The translations under genes were made by a program, and so were the position numbers. Below, piece after piece: positions 49,001 to 57,985 of a DNA stretch of 64,000 nucleotides. The notes beneath the pieces are model-generated. The model saw nothing but the letters and a program-made list of their open reading frames with translations. It was not told where the DNA came from and searched no databases. Source of the stretch: a virus; the IMG/VR virus record IMGVR_UViG_3300022848_000013, positions 16,835-80,834 of that record. The stretch is one strand, 5' to 3'. The first letter of the stretch is position 1; each line of letters begins with the position of its first letter.

Positions 49001-49345
49001 GGTTTTTGATGTAATGTTGATTTTGAAAGGATATCGGTTATAATGACCAGCGAATGCTGGTGGTGGAACAAAATCAAACCGGATAGACTCATCTATATAT
49101 GGGTTGATTTGGATTGTTTTTGTTGCCGATACGATTCCTGTATTAGTATATACAAAAACTATCGGGTTATAAACTCCCTCATGTTGATATCTATGACTCG
49201 CCGAAAATCCTGTGAACCATTTACCATCATCAAAAATATAATTGACGGATAATACAGCACTCAAAGGAGTAGGAGATACGGAGAAGAAAAATTCGGTTGC
49301 CTTCTCATAACCCCTTACTTTGTCTATATTGAAATTAATATCCAT
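46073..49345 (-). CDS. giant virion protein with PKD and beta-propeller regions, 1090 aa
   Basis: N-terminal PKD-like domain (VNYIFDDGKWFTGFSASHRY, QHEGVYNPIVFV). From residue 430 to 800 there are NHL-type propeller blades (WAADSEKNYIYKYSTHGDML; VWVTYSYFASGFLIKYSKLG; NVWTLHSDLIW; GFVYVINSIENQIYVLD). The C-terminal 250 residues include DWSGFRWINKYGAEKLSYF, similar to the 30767 protein. It starts 3 bp downstream of the gp6-like gene's stop. A baseplate-attached fibre-type protein is likely. Confidence 0.75.
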   Translation of the reverse strand: MDINFNIDKVRGYEKATEFFFSVSPTPLSAVLSVNYIFDDGKWFTGFSASHRYQHEGVYNPIVFVYTNTGIVSATKTIQINPYIDESIRFDFVPPPAFAGHYNRYPFKINITSKTTEDHFIDLSTMFSRSYKHQEIESKWGFLRPEWRFLDLAGNIIDSIKTTDTILKIDDYGNQVSDGTVVGVSGSAEFYFIDDIYNFDLSIAKDQFTTLIATLRSDKVPTKDDYVKTGLSVYGYSNSNSVAIFPYNIQPRPPEKLKITENGISYHVNPKWVDVHTPVIVNSIPSKDFTDEWIDGNGASQLYRPLEYFIKDIPIIDIKIPIIVQVSNINTVFTPSDTSLNLYDATRYKIPGYYKGQFDTNSLSGTNCFITASADIPIPTLSSLYVYPILWVSNPESKTLHTAQYFYQANLSAVSGLNMNKAQTFAFDIPVVESSDYTNLSMAVTGFHGVYSMAVTPFPDYHVWAADSEKNYIYKYSTHGDMLCSINLNDVVSKNNLGWLVDKQVSPASMVLDSDKNIWVTLYDTVSTLKFDSIGNFLFAVTPLSQTGYAIPPNINPIWFSDTQVNNSSPNESGDNNFIEPTGIDSDFDDNVWVTYSYFASGFLIKYSKLGALLNTISFPTCACPQEVVCDKYDNVWTLHSDLIWGDFGKVEKRNSNGTLLSSFGGIRQPNHATIDAQQNFWFTFDYDKVGKIDNQNSSFTVINLSSRDVYPYTPDYWFDKNKNTDDTVFNGICTDYRGFVYVINSIENQIYVLDQITSEYKDRFTINPQGMGYYIGESFGPTYTEYNPIGKSLQAQGDWSGFRWINKYGAEKLSYFNSTSSVKVAGESISLNYYNDNPYSVFKINEDFDMAGYMKSMAFIPTLNNGEFLFDDFLTSIFGKSDDLDGLGLNSYERIANFLYNKTDIDTCNVDSLYDLSGLVDINTDDFRLNYPSNIKRLIDLASINESILWGSLTDLELDIPKLIRNSDPINTTTYMVTAGDLMILKTKPLNQYRVLPTGPIYGDTVYSIQLLATSIGLDADYWRGSYEFFPAIDCWKNQSYTSNIIDWNNPNTNISPVLSSVGPKWLGDQGILETMLSYHLFKGLDYLS

Positions 49346-49348
49346 CGA

Positions 49349-51136
49349 TTAAAATTCAGATGATTTAATGAATCCGGTATTTTCAACAACATTAATACGA
49401 TCTGATATATTATCAATATCATTAAAAATAGGAAATTGGAATAATTCCAAGTTTACATTTTGACTATAAGTTTTGGCATCTAATTCTGGGTATACAGAAT
49501 TCCATATCATAAATGATATACCGTCAATTTGAACATCGGAGTCGGTTCTGGTTGTTTTGATAGATTCAACACCATCTATATTTAAAAGAGTTGAATTTAA
49601 TTCGTATATATTTATTTTCTGACCCAAAGTGTTTCCAGAGCGAGAAAAAAATGTTTTAAAGGTTTTTACAATGTCTGATTGAATAGCAGATGATGCTCGT
49701 CGTGTGTTATTTTTTTTATATACATATATCTTAGTATTGCCTAAATCGGTTACAGATGTTTTGGTTGTCGGTAGATAAAAATCAATATACATGTATACCG
49801 GATCGGCTGGAACAACGTTAGATGTTAAAATTTTAATACCATCCAAAGAATTTAATATAATAGATTTCTGACTGGTTGTTAAATATTCCAGATTTGTATT
49901 TTTAGGAACCATATAAATATATACATTGTTGAAATTACAACTTGTTGCAAAGTTTATTTGGTTATATAAAATCGATTTTTCTAACTGTGGAGTATCTAAC
50001 CCAATATCGTATAGATATTTGATATGCGATTCTAAATATTCGTTATTATTCAACACTTGCAAATCTGTTAAAATGTTAGAAAAATTATTCCTAATATATG
50101 TGTCGAAATCGGAGGAAGTGACTAATCTGTTTTGGGTTCTGAACACTTTTGGGGCATTTTTTCTAATACTGTCAACACTTTCTTCTTCGGTGTAATCGGA
50201 TGATGTGAATTCATTATCCAATATCACATATCTCAAAGAATCGTTAGATAGATATGTCCCAAAATTAGTTTTTGTGTCATCGAGCACATTAGAAAAACTA
50301 TTTGTGTTGTATGCAATTAAATAACTATCCAACAAAGAGTTCGGTCCGATGTTGCTAGAGTTTATATTTATTTTAAGATACACGATATACACCAAATCAT
50401 TAGTGTTAATCCTTTTTCCGTTGATGTCATCGCCAAATTTGATTTCGTAATTTTTATTTTGATTATATCGAACTTCGTAACATTTATCCGAAGTTGTTTT
50501 GGTAAATAATTCATTAACTCTTTCCCACTTGCTCCAGTTTGTTGAGTTTTCAGGTTTTACATAAACATCTATACCAAAATGATCTACGGCATTATCATTT
50601 GTTGAAATATAAACAACCTCGTTATCAACTCCGGTTGCTGTATATATCGGATATTCCGTGTAAAGTCCTTGTTTTAATACATGTTTATTATCTAAATCAG
50701 TTATGGATTCTTCGCCATTTAATACCTTTGTGAATGACACATCTTCCGTGAAAGAAAATGGTGTATTACCTACTAACATGTAGGTGTATCTAGGAATTGT
50801 GTAATTTCCACTATTTAAAGTGTTAGTTGTTATTTTTATAGGAGCACTTTGTCCAACCTTTCCGATTGGTTTATAGTTCAACACTTTTATAATTCTGTTC
50901 ATGTTTTCATATAACTGTGCTTCTGAAAACATACTCTCGGATGAGGTTTTGTTTAGGTAATATAAAAGTGTTGAATATGAATATGAAATCACATCAATCA
51001 GTGCAGAAAGATTGGACCCTTGATAATTTTGATCGGTAAATACACCGTCTTTATTCAATCTATCAACTATAACATCTCTAAGACTCGTACCATCAAATGT
51101 TAAATATGAATTTTTGTTTAATAAATTATCAGCCAT
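49349..51136 (-). CDS. 6: baseplate wedge protein, T4 gp6-like
   Basis: 595 aa. The N-terminal segment (LSALIDVISYSYSTLLYYLN, MFSEAQLYENMNRIIKVLNY) and the mixed alpha/beta core match the gp6 baseplate-J family. The gene lies next to gp25, as in T4-like genomes. In T4, gp6 dimers form the inner ring of the baseplate wedge. The start context is GTAAATATTTATATGG, with a late-type box directly at the ATG. Confidence 0.88.
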   Translation of the reverse strand: MADNLLNKNSYLTFDGTSLRDVIVDRLNKDGVFTDQNYQGSNLSALIDVISYSYSTLLYYLNKTSSESMFSEAQLYENMNRIIKVLNYKPIGKVGQSAPIKITTNTLNSGNYTIPRYTYMLVGNTPFSFTEDVSFTKVLNGEESITDLDNKHVLKQGLYTEYPIYTATGVDNEVVYISTNDNAVDHFGIDVYVKPENSTNWSKWERVNELFTKTTSDKCYEVRYNQNKNYEIKFGDDINGKRINTNDLVYIVYLKININSSNIGPNSLLDSYLIAYNTNSFSNVLDDTKTNFGTYLSNDSLRYVILDNEFTSSDYTEEESVDSIRKNAPKVFRTQNRLVTSSDFDTYIRNNFSNILTDLQVLNNNEYLESHIKYLYDIGLDTPQLEKSILYNQINFATSCNFNNVYIYMVPKNTNLEYLTTSQKSIILNSLDGIKILTSNVVPADPVYMYIDFYLPTTKTSVTDLGNTKIYVYKKNNTRRASSAIQSDIVKTFKTFFSRSGNTLGQKINIYELNSTLLNIDGVESIKTTRTDSDVQIDGISFMIWNSVYPELDAKTYSQNVNLELFQFPIFNDIDNISDRINVVENTGFIKSSEF

Positions 51137-51150
51137 ATAAATATTTACCC

Positions 51151-51657
51151 TTAGACAATAATTTGTCCGTTATTAGTTACCGATAAATTCACCACATGTT
51201 TAGTTTTAAGTTTTAAAAAGCGGTAGTGGACCAGTATATCATAACGATTATCATCTGGTTTTGGTCTAACTTGCACCTTGTCAACCCCAATACGAGGTTC
51301 GAACATCTGTAAATTTGTGAGGATCGTATTTCCTATTACATTAGCAACAAAATCATCAACACGTTCAAATAAAAACTGATCTAGTGACGACCCAAACTCG
51401 GGAGTTAGCAATTTTTGACCTTTTCGAGTATTAAATATATTTCTAATTGAGTTTTTAATGGCGTCATAATCGTTATCAACCTTTATATCACCAGAAGATT
51501 TTGGATGTGCGCCCATACCAACATTTTTTTGTAGTTCTAAATCTAGATGAATATCTGTGTATACGTGGGCGTCTTTAGTGGTCCCAGTAATTACAGTTTC
51601 TCTGGTTTTATTGACCTCTCTAGGCTTTGTAATTGTGTTTAATCGAATTGTTGCCAT
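51151..51657 (-). CDS. 25: baseplate wedge protein, T4 gp25-like (GPW/gp25 family)
   Basis: 168 aa from ATG 51657 (MATIRLNTITK); the longer frame to 51684 would overlap the divergent promoter. The core NSIRNIFNTRKGQKLLTPEFGSSLDQFLFE is the conserved gp25/GPW lysozyme-like fold, followed by ILTNLQMFEPRIGVDKVQVRP. Gp25 is a wedge and sheath-initiator component. It diverges from the 51685 gene. Confidence 0.9.
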   Translation of the reverse strand: MATIRLNTITKPREVNKTRETVITGTTKDAHVYTDIHLDLELQKNVGMGAHPKSSGDIKVDNDYDAIKNSIRNIFNTRKGQKLLTPEFGSSLDQFLFERVDDFVANVIGNTILTNLQMFEPRIGVDKVQVRPKPDDNRYDILVHYRFLKLKTKHVVNLSVTNNGQIIV

Positions 51658-51659
51658 GC

Positions 51660-51682
51660 TTGTATAAGTATTTATTACAAAC
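51660..51682. promoter_or_regulatory. divergent late-promoter-like region
   Basis: GTATAAGTATTTATTACAAA reads as a box in both directions: ATAAATACTTATA on the minus strand towards gp25 and GTATAAGTATTTA on the plus strand towards 51685. Confidence 0.5.
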
Positions 51683-51684
51683 AT

Positions 51685-52257
51685 ATGATTAATAAGTTCA
51701 ATAAATTTAATTCGGTTTACGAATCGGCTTTGGGGAAAATCGTCAAAGAAGAAAACGCCATAGATTCGAAAGTTTATTCGAATGGGTTGAAAATCGGTTC
51801 TAATATCCGTCTAAAACCTAGTTTTTTCTCAAAATCTGAAAGTATCGAGAATATCCCATCCGAACAGTTGGATAGATTAAAGGTTTTAAACAATACAAAG
51901 TTTGAAAAAGGTGTTCAGCATTTTTTCAAAGTCCGAACAGATAATAGAACCACTGTTGGTCCTAATGTTAAAAGCGCGAACGATCTAAACTCTAATAACA
52001 AGGAATTTGGTGTTATTTCGGTTGCTTATAAAGATGATCCATCATATAAATTTATGCTTTCGGGTAACGATCTTCGTCATATCGAAATTATCGATTTTGG
52101 AAACGATCTTCCGCCGATATTGAGTCCTGAAAATCCTTATTCTTACCCAGACTCTGAAAGAGGGAAACCAACCCCTGTAAATGATACTCAATTTGTTGGT
52201 CTAGGAAATTCTCCGACGACTCGATCTCTGCCTACTAAGAACACCAAGCTCCGATAA
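51685..52257 (+). CDS. hypothetical protein, 190 aa
   Basis: Starts MINKFNKFNSVYESALGKIV, a short helical N-terminus as in several T4-like head-associated or internal phage proteins. The rest is charged and probably strand-rich (GSNIRLKPSFFSKSESIEN), with a Pro/Ser-rich tail. Plus-strand gene between baseplate and clamp-loader genes. Its stop lies 3 bp before the convergent clamp-loader stop. Not recognised. Confidence 0.6.
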   Translation: MINKFNKFNSVYESALGKIVKEENAIDSKVYSNGLKIGSNIRLKPSFFSKSESIENIPSEQLDRLKVLNNTKFEKGVQHFFKVRTDNRTTVGPNVKSANDLNSNNKEFGVISVAYKDDPSYKFMLSGNDLRHIEIIDFGNDLPPILSPENPYSYPDSERGKPTPVNDTQFVGLGNSPTTRSLPTKNTKLR

Positions 52258-52259
52258 GA

Positions 52260-53186
52260 TCATTTCAAAATTTTCTCTGCACTGATAAGAAAGCAGTAAA
52301 AGTTGATTTCATGGTCAATTACGAAATTGTCTCGATAGGTAAACTCACCCAATTCCAATAATAGTTCTTTTTTCTTGGCATCTGCGATGGGATCATCGTA
52401 AATGATGTTAAAAAGAGATTTATATAGGTTTTGATAATCCGAATTAAACTCAGATTCGCCTTGGATTATGCATTTTCGGAGTTTTAACACACTATCACAT
52501 GTTTTGAGTTGTGTCCATAGAATTTTTGTAAAATTATCGGCTATATCTCCTTTTACCAGAACCAATTTTCCTGTCACTGATGACATTTGAAGATCGTTGA
52601 TGGTTCTTCGCATATCGGGGAATCTATCCTTGACAAAATTGATCAGTTCCGGTAGATTATCACCAATATCGATGTTTTCCTCTTTTAATATCTTAATACA
52701 TCGTTGAATACACCCCTTTAAATCTGGTTTTAGATTGAAAATGATGCATCTGGACCTGATGGGTTCGATGATTTTTGAAAATTGGTTTGCGGTGAGGATA
52801 AAACGAGTCGTTTCATTATATTCCTCCATCACACTTCGAAGTCCTCGCATCGCTGTTGGTGACATACCATCACATTCGTCGAGTAAAATCACTTTTCTTT
52901 GTCCATCAAATGACCTCGTTTGAGCAAATGTCATAACCTTAGTCCGAATGGCATCAATACCACTCTCATCACTAGCATTGATATATAGCGATTGGCATCC
53001 CAAAACTGCCTTTATGAGCACTTTGGCTGTTGTAGTCTTTCCTATCCCCGCTCTACCATGAAAAAGCAAATGTGGGATATCCGTGGATAGTCTTTCTAGA
53101 TGGGTTCTAACATCATCAGTCAGAACAATTTCATCAATTTTAGTCGGTCTCCACTTTTCAACCCAAAGTTTATCATAATGATTCAT
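52260..53186 (-). CDS. 44: sliding-clamp loader ATPase, T4 gp44-like
   Basis: 308 aa AAA+ protein: WRPTKIDEIV N-terminal signature, Walker A GRAGIGKTT (residues 44-52), Walker B VILLDECDG, sensor 1 ILTANQFSK and the arginine-finger SRC motif (IRSRCIIF). Loads the DNA polymerase clamp at primer junctions. No late box upstream, consistent with early or middle expression. It is the only clear replication gene in the window, here inside the structural region. Confidence 0.92.
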   Translation of the reverse strand: MNHYDKLWVEKWRPTKIDEIVLTDDVRTHLERLSTDIPHLLFHGRAGIGKTTTAKVLIKAVLGCQSLYINASDESGIDAIRTKVMTFAQTRSFDGQRKVILLDECDGMSPTAMRGLRSVMEEYNETTRFILTANQFSKIIEPIRSRCIIFNLKPDLKGCIQRCIKILKEENIDIGDNLPELINFVKDRFPDMRRTINDLQMSSVTGKLVLVKGDIADNFTKILWTQLKTCDSVLKLRKCIIQGESEFNSDYQNLYKSLFNIIYDDPIADAKKKELLLELGEFTYRDNFVIDHEINFYCFLISAEKILK

Positions 53187-53205
53187 TGGATGAATGTATC
53201 ATATA

Positions 53206-53370
53206 TTAACCATTTATCAAGTCTTTTCCCGCAAATTGTGGGGGAACCATGTTTTGCTCATTTGTCTGTGTTCTAACACCGCTATTTTGAGCCAACCAAT
53301 TTAAAAGAGATTGAACATGTTCTGTAGATATCTGATATTGGCCGTAGCCTTGTATAATTACCGTTGTCAT
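53206..53370 (-). CDS. small hypothetical protein, 54 aa
   Basis: Starts MTTVIIQGYGQYQISTEHVQ; C-terminal NMVPPQFAGKDLING. Start at ATG 53370, with GATAAATAGT ending 7 nt upstream. The conserved-looking GYGQYQI followed by LLNWLAQNSG suggests a real small virion or assembly protein. Function unknown. Confidence 0.6.
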   Translation of the reverse strand: MTTVIIQGYGQYQISTEHVQSLLNWLAQNSGVRTQTNEQNMVPPQFAGKDLING

Positions 53371-53440
53371 ATTAAAACTATTTATCAACTATTTTCAAAT
53401 ATCAATAAAATATATCTAAAGGTGATAAATGTATAGTATA

Positions 53441-53452
53441 AGATAAATATTT
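53441..53452 (+). promoter_or_regulatory. late-promoter-like box
   Basis: AGATAAATATTT lies 6 nt upstream of ATG 53458. Confidence 0.5.
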
Positions 53453-53457
53453 AATAT

Positions 53458-53946
53458 ATGCAAGAAAATTCCGAAATTGATGATATTGTAGCTGAATTAA
53501 AGGCTGGTGCTGCCCCTTCGCATGAGTTTCCTACAAAAATTACAATACCCGAATTAACCGATGAGAATGTTGGTGTGTATATTTACACCAGATCCGCCGA
53601 AATGATCGAATTAGGTATGGCATCGATACGAAGTATGCAGACATTGATAGCCACAGCAGCAGATCCTAAAGAAATTAGCGCATATGCTCAACTTATATCA
53701 ACCATTTCCAAATCGATAGATAATTTAAATAAGATTTATCTGCAAGAGAAACAATCTAAAAACAACATCGAGATGAAAAAAATTGAAGCAGAAGGTCGTA
53801 ACAAGAACCCACTTCTTGGAAATTCGGTGGGTCAACAAAACAACCAAATATTTGTAGGTTCTAGAGACGATGCGATAAAAATGATGAACGGTCCTAAAAA
53901 AATCGAGTTAGAAGATAATGATATTATCGAAGCTAATGTTGGATAA
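53458..53946 (+). CDS. 16: small terminase subunit, T4 gp16-like
   Basis: 162 aa, the usual gp16 length (T4 gp16 is 164). The helical core (SAEMIELGMASIRSMQTLIA, ATAADPKEISAYAQLISTIS, KSIDNLNKIYLQEK) and the following NNQIFVGSRDDAIKMMNG correspond to the T4 gp16 layout with its NIQNATVFMGSP tail. Small terminase binds phage DNA ends and regulates gp17; the large subunit is not in this window. It lies alone on the plus strand with a late box. Confidence 0.75.
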   Translation: MQENSEIDDIVAELKAGAAPSHEFPTKITIPELTDENVGVYIYTRSAEMIELGMASIRSMQTLIATAADPKEISAYAQLISTISKSIDNLNKIYLQEKQSKNNIEMKKIEAEGRNKNPLLGNSVGQQNNQIFVGSRDDAIKMMNGPKKIELEDNDIIEANVG

Positions 53947-53953
53947 CAATCTT

Positions 53954-55405
53954 TTAAATTGGAAATATTTTCTCGAATTTAAGATGTCCACAATCCCATA
54001 TTCTATCGAGTCCGTTCAATTGCATATTCTCCCATTCGGTTAAAGTTTCATCATATATTTTTAATTTATTTTTGATGATATCTTTTCGATAGCCGTATCT
54101 ATGTTTTCGTTCGTTTCCAATAATATACCAATATCCCGGTAAGGTCGATCCAATAGATTGAAATCCCATATTGATATATACGTTACCTTTAGACCATCGC
54201 TTATCAGCATAAGTTATGATTTTTTTGGGTGATCTTGTTCTTTCAAAGAATTTTAACATTTTCGATGCGGCACCAATGATTGAGAAATTAGAAACCGAAC
54301 AAAATCTTACCAATTCCCATTCATTTTCTGTTTGATTGTAACCGAGAGCTATCCGTTTGGGTGAAAAAGTCATAACCGATACTAAACGATTTTTATAAAA
54401 AAGGCCAATGAATACATTCGATTTATCATTCCCCTGTATATGATATTTTTGTAAAAATTTATTTTTGACATCTTTAGATATTTCCTTAATGATACATTTT
54501 CTGGCATAAATTTTTCTTGTGAAGTGACCTAAAATATTTTTAAGTCTCGTTTTCACAATTTTTTGTTTATTCACCCATTCATCTTCAAATATATGGATTA
54601 ACCGATAACCTAGATTTTCTGCTAATTTAGATTTTTGATAATGGTAAAATTTGGATTTTTTTCCAGACATTTCCGAGTGCCAATACAAACCATCTAATTC
54701 AATTGCGATATTCTTATCTGGGATTACAACATCCAATTCCATCGGTTTTATGATTTCTCTATCTTGCTCTATTATATTATGTTCGTATTTTTTTATATAC
54801 TGGATTAATTCGTTTTCGATTATAGACTGTCCCTTAGTTTCGATTTTTGGTAAACATACGAAGCATCTCGGAATTTTTCCATCATCCAAATCACTAGTAA
54901 ATTCGTTATTACATATAGAACATTTAAATGGATATTTGTTCTGCACCCCATCGTAATCGGTTATATCAAAAAGGGGAATTATCGATTTTAATCGATCTGA
55001 GTTTTTCAATTTCGTATAAAATTTATCTAACAACTTTCTTTTAATAGTCTCTTTAACATGTGGTCGAGATTTTTTCACCCCTTCCGAAATTTTCTTCCTA
55101 ATTTCTATATTTTTTGATGGATTATCGGTTCCATATTTATCAATAAAATTTTCTTTCGTTCTTTGTTGGATTTCTAGATTTTGAGCAGCATATCGAACAC
55201 CATATTTTTTAAGATTCGTTTCTTCCTTTTTAATTTTTATTTCACATGATTTGGATGGATTATCTACACCATAACGTGATATATATGCCATTTTCTTCTT
55301 ATCTTGAACTTCTTTGGATCGGTTCGAATGTCCTAAAATATATGTATTTTTGTGATTTTTTAGGGGTTCACCACAACCACATTTACAATATTTATTTTCG
55401 TTCAT
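53954..55405 (-). CDS. homing endonuclease, EDxHD/Vsr-like, 483 aa
   Basis: Zinc-type N-terminus (CKCGCGEPLKNH), followed by repeated segments of the type RYGVDNPSKSCEIK / KYGTDNPSKNIEIR (NUMOD-like DNA-binding repeats, about residues 40-120), a CxxC pair (CSICNNEF, CFVCLPK) and a catalytic segment AIELDGLYWHSE near residue 235 typical of the EDxHD nuclease family. The C-terminal 200 residues carry another domain (YADKRWSKGNVYINMGFQ; GYWYIIGNERKHRYGYRK). Free-standing homing nuclease between gp16-like and capsid genes. Confidence 0.8.
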   Translation of the reverse strand: MNENKYCKCGCGEPLKNHKNTYILGHSNRSKEVQDKKKMAYISRYGVDNPSKSCEIKIKKEETNLKKYGVRYAAQNLEIQQRTKENFIDKYGTDNPSKNIEIRKKISEGVKKSRPHVKETIKRKLLDKFYTKLKNSDRLKSIIPLFDITDYDGVQNKYPFKCSICNNEFTSDLDDGKIPRCFVCLPKIETKGQSIIENELIQYIKKYEHNIIEQDREIIKPMELDVVIPDKNIAIELDGLYWHSEMSGKKSKFYHYQKSKLAENLGYRLIHIFEDEWVNKQKIVKTRLKNILGHFTRKIYARKCIIKEISKDVKNKFLQKYHIQGNDKSNVFIGLFYKNRLVSVMTFSPKRIALGYNQTENEWELVRFCSVSNFSIIGAASKMLKFFERTRSPKKIITYADKRWSKGNVYINMGFQSIGSTLPGYWYIIGNERKHRYGYRKDIIKNKLKIYDETLTEWENMQLNGLDRIWDCGHLKFEKIFPI

Positions 55406-55458
55406 TTAATATAATTAACACTGTCGGTGTCGTAAATCAAATTTATTTTTTAAAATGA

Positions 55459-55490
55459 GAAAGCCCACTACCTTACGATAGTGGGCTTTC
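55459..55490 (-). terminator. terminator of the capsid operon
   Basis: GAAAGCCCACTA and TAGTGGGCTTTC form a perfect 12-bp hairpin with an 8-base loop. On the minus strand it is followed by TCATTTTAAAAAATAAA. It sits just after the major capsid protein stop (55518), as expected for the end of the late head operon. Confidence 0.85.
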
Positions 55491-55517
55491 TGGGACTTTA
55501 TTCGTTCTTGTCTAAGC

Positions 55518-56948
55518 TTAGAGGTATACTCTTCCAGATGATGCCGAGAATTCTTGGCCGAGGCCGCGAACAAGGATCACATGATAGAACAAGGATGCTC
55601 CGAAGATATAATCAACAACACCATATCGAGTCATAAGACCAACCCTTGGGCTGAAATCATTAGGACCGATGGTTCGTTGAATCATTACGGGAATATAAGG
55701 ACAATAAACTATGCCAGTGTCGTAATATTCTGCACCTTTGTAACCTAGTAAAGCGTATTCAAGAGCAGCGTCTCTCGCTCCGGATAGGAACTGGGCGTCA
55801 GTTCTGGTGTCGCGGTAGACTGTGAAGCGGCCTCCGAGATTACCAACCTTGGCAATGCCAGTAGGTTGTGTATTCACGTTACCATTCACACTCATCCACT
55901 GAAACTCAGGCAACATTTCCAAAATCGCACAAACTCTAGGAGTTGCGATGATGAAGTTAGCAGCACCACGCCTGTTACGGATCGCGATACGGTTTGCTTC
56001 AACAATGATCTTGGAATAGAAGTCTCGGTTTCTCTCTCCGAGCCAACGTGCGTCAGCCGAAGCAGCATACCAGAAGCTATAACCATTTCCTGCACCTGCT
56101 GTGAGGGCTACTTGGATCATTCTGATAACCATTTCACGGTCGATTTCGGCCTGTAACTCATACGACATTGCGTTGGTGAGTTCAGAATCGATATCGAGAC
56201 CGTTCATGTTCTTCAAGTCCTGCTCTAGTTCAACAGACCAACGCGCTGCAAGGCGGCGGGTGCCAGCTTCGACAGCGGTTTTGCTGAATTCGACGGTTAC
56301 TTGAGGAATATTACCAGTTAGCTCAAACTGACTTAGGATCGCAGCAACACCTTGATCGGATTCGAGGATATTGAAATTCGCGTTTCCTGTTAGGGCTTGC
56401 GAGCTTGTGCCAGTAAAGCGTGTATCTAAGTCTTGATAGCCTAGTTCTTTTCCATCGGCACCGGATCTTTCGATTCCTGCGCCGTAGGTGGTTTTGCCAT
56501 TGGCATAACCATCGATGCCATTGGCACCTAAACTATCAGCCTCATAGCGGTAACGGAGAGCGAATGCGAGTCCGACTGGACCACTCATTGGCTGAACACC
56601 GACAATCTCATTGGTAATCAACTCTGGGAACGTACGTCGAACCATTGGTATTAATACCTTTGGTAGACGAGCATCGCCCGTAGCATAATTATCGCCAGAA
56701 AATGCGCCAGCAGTTCCTTGGTGAGATCCGAAGACTCCACCAGTTGCGGCTGAATTACCAGCCTCCTGCAAACACCATTTTTCTTGGTTTTCCATGAGAA
56801 TAGCTGTATTTAGGCGGGTGTGTTCGTTGGAAATAGGACTAACTTTGTCAGAACTATGATCGAGAACAGGTTCCCACTTTTCTACAAGCTGTTGTGCGCG
56901 TGAACGGTCAATAAAGCCGGTTGCGGGTTTTACATTTTTAATACTCAT
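55518..56948 (-). CDS. 23: major capsid protein, T4 gp23-like
   Basis: 476 aa. Typical gp23 start (VEKWEPVLDH), NTAILMENQEKWC and RTFPELITNEIVGVQPMSGP, GLAFALRYRYE, and the C-terminal YVVDYIFGASLFYHVILVRGL-type end. In T4 gp23 is cleaved by the gp21 protease behind a propeptide; here TRLNTAILMENQEKW would follow the cleavage region. The base composition is more balanced than the neighbours, as usual for a highly expressed gene. GAAAGTAATAATATG precedes the start. Confidence 0.95.
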   Translation of the reverse strand: MSIKNVKPATGFIDRSRAQQLVEKWEPVLDHSSDKVSPISNEHTRLNTAILMENQEKWCLQEAGNSAATGGVFGSHQGTAGAFSGDNYATGDARLPKVLIPMVRRTFPELITNEIVGVQPMSGPVGLAFALRYRYEADSLGANGIDGYANGKTTYGAGIERSGADGKELGYQDLDTRFTGTSSQALTGNANFNILESDQGVAAILSQFELTGNIPQVTVEFSKTAVEAGTRRLAARWSVELEQDLKNMNGLDIDSELTNAMSYELQAEIDREMVIRMIQVALTAGAGNGYSFWYAASADARWLGERNRDFYSKIIVEANRIAIRNRRGAANFIIATPRVCAILEMLPEFQWMSVNGNVNTQPTGIAKVGNLGGRFTVYRDTRTDAQFLSGARDAALEYALLGYKGAEYYDTGIVYCPYIPVMIQRTIGPNDFSPRVGLMTRYGVVDYIFGASLFYHVILVRGLGQEFSASSGRVYL

Positions 56949-56990
56949 ATTATTACTTTCTTTCTATGGGATACAAAATTGGTGGACGTA

Positions 56991-57884
56991 TTATTTAGTA
57001 ATACGTTCCAATTCACTCAGATATCCGCTAACAGGACTGTTTGCCCCATTAGTTTTAACGACTCCTTCAGAAACAAGCTGTGTGGGTTTAGCATCACGAC
57101 TGATAGCAGTCTTGGTTGCAGCAACCGCTGACTTCTGTGTTTCTTCCTGTTCGCCGTTTTCGAACATCTCAACAACATAATTGAAATTTTCTCTGATGTA
57201 TGTTACATCCTTATCTTCGAGAAGTTTAATGATAAATTCTTTTTTAGCAGATGCCATTCCTTTAGTTTTACCTTCAAGGATCATTGCAGTCTTAACTTTG
57301 CCTAACTCACGATGTAGTTTAGCATTTTGGTCGTTGGCCTCGCTCAACAAACCAGCCATCTTGTCAAGTTTGTTCTTTCCCAACTTAACAACCGACTTAA
57401 CATTCTCTTGAACCATTTCCGGATCAAAAGAAACCAATTTACGGATATCATTCAATTGCTTGCGAGCGTGTGTGTTTTTAACCGCTTCTTGGATTTGTGT
57501 GTAAGGAATTTTCTTTTCCAAATACATGGAAATAAATTTATCGAGATCGCAAATGATCTTATTCGAGAAAGTAGATGCTTTCTCGTCGATTGACTTCTTA
57601 TAGAAGTTAATGATATTACCAAGTTTCTTGGTGTGTGACTCTGTAATAGCTTTAACAACAATTTTTAACTTATCACAATGATCGGTGTCCGATTTTTCTA
57701 AAATATGGTTCAATTTAGCAGCATGATCTTCATCTTGCTCGAACAAAGCCTTTTCAACGGCCAAAGAAACTCTAGCATCGGACTTTTCTTTAACTGCTGA
57801 GTCAAATGCTTCTGCGATTGCAGAAGCAGTTTCTTCGGTAATTAGATTTGGATCTAAATTTTTGAGAAGTTTTTTGAGTTCCAT
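56991..57884 (-). CDS. 22: prohead scaffold core protein, T4 gp22-like
   Basis: 297 aa, almost entirely helical and charged (EKSDARVSLAVEKALFEQDE; DKLKIVVKAITESHTKK), no Cys-rich or hydrophobic segments. Position between protease and major capsid protein and composition match gp22. In T4 it forms the scaffold core and is degraded by gp21. ATAAGTATAAGTAATT box upstream at 57897-57911. Confidence 0.88.
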   Translation of the reverse strand: MELKKLLKNLDPNLITEETASAIAEAFDSAVKEKSDARVSLAVEKALFEQDEDHAAKLNHILEKSDTDHCDKLKIVVKAITESHTKKLGNIINFYKKSIDEKASTFSNKIICDLDKFISMYLEKKIPYTQIQEAVKNTHARKQLNDIRKLVSFDPEMVQENVKSVVKLGKNKLDKMAGLLSEANDQNAKLHRELGKVKTAMILEGKTKGMASAKKEFIIKLLEDKDVTYIRENFNYVVEMFENGEQEETQKSAVAATKTAISRDAKPTQLVSEGVVKTNGANSPVSGYLSELERITK

Positions 57885-57896
57885 ATTATTTTGTGT

Positions 57897-57911
57897 AATT
57901 ACTTATACTTA
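57897..57911 (-). promoter_or_regulatory. late-promoter-like box
   Basis: Minus strand ATAAGTATAAGTAATT, a double version of the box, about 13 nt before ATG 57884. Confidence 0.5.
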
Positions 57912-57985
57912 TTCATCAACAGTTTGTGTTTTTTTCGAATAATAATTTAATTTGTTCGATTTTTTAAATTCTGTTCTGCTCATAA

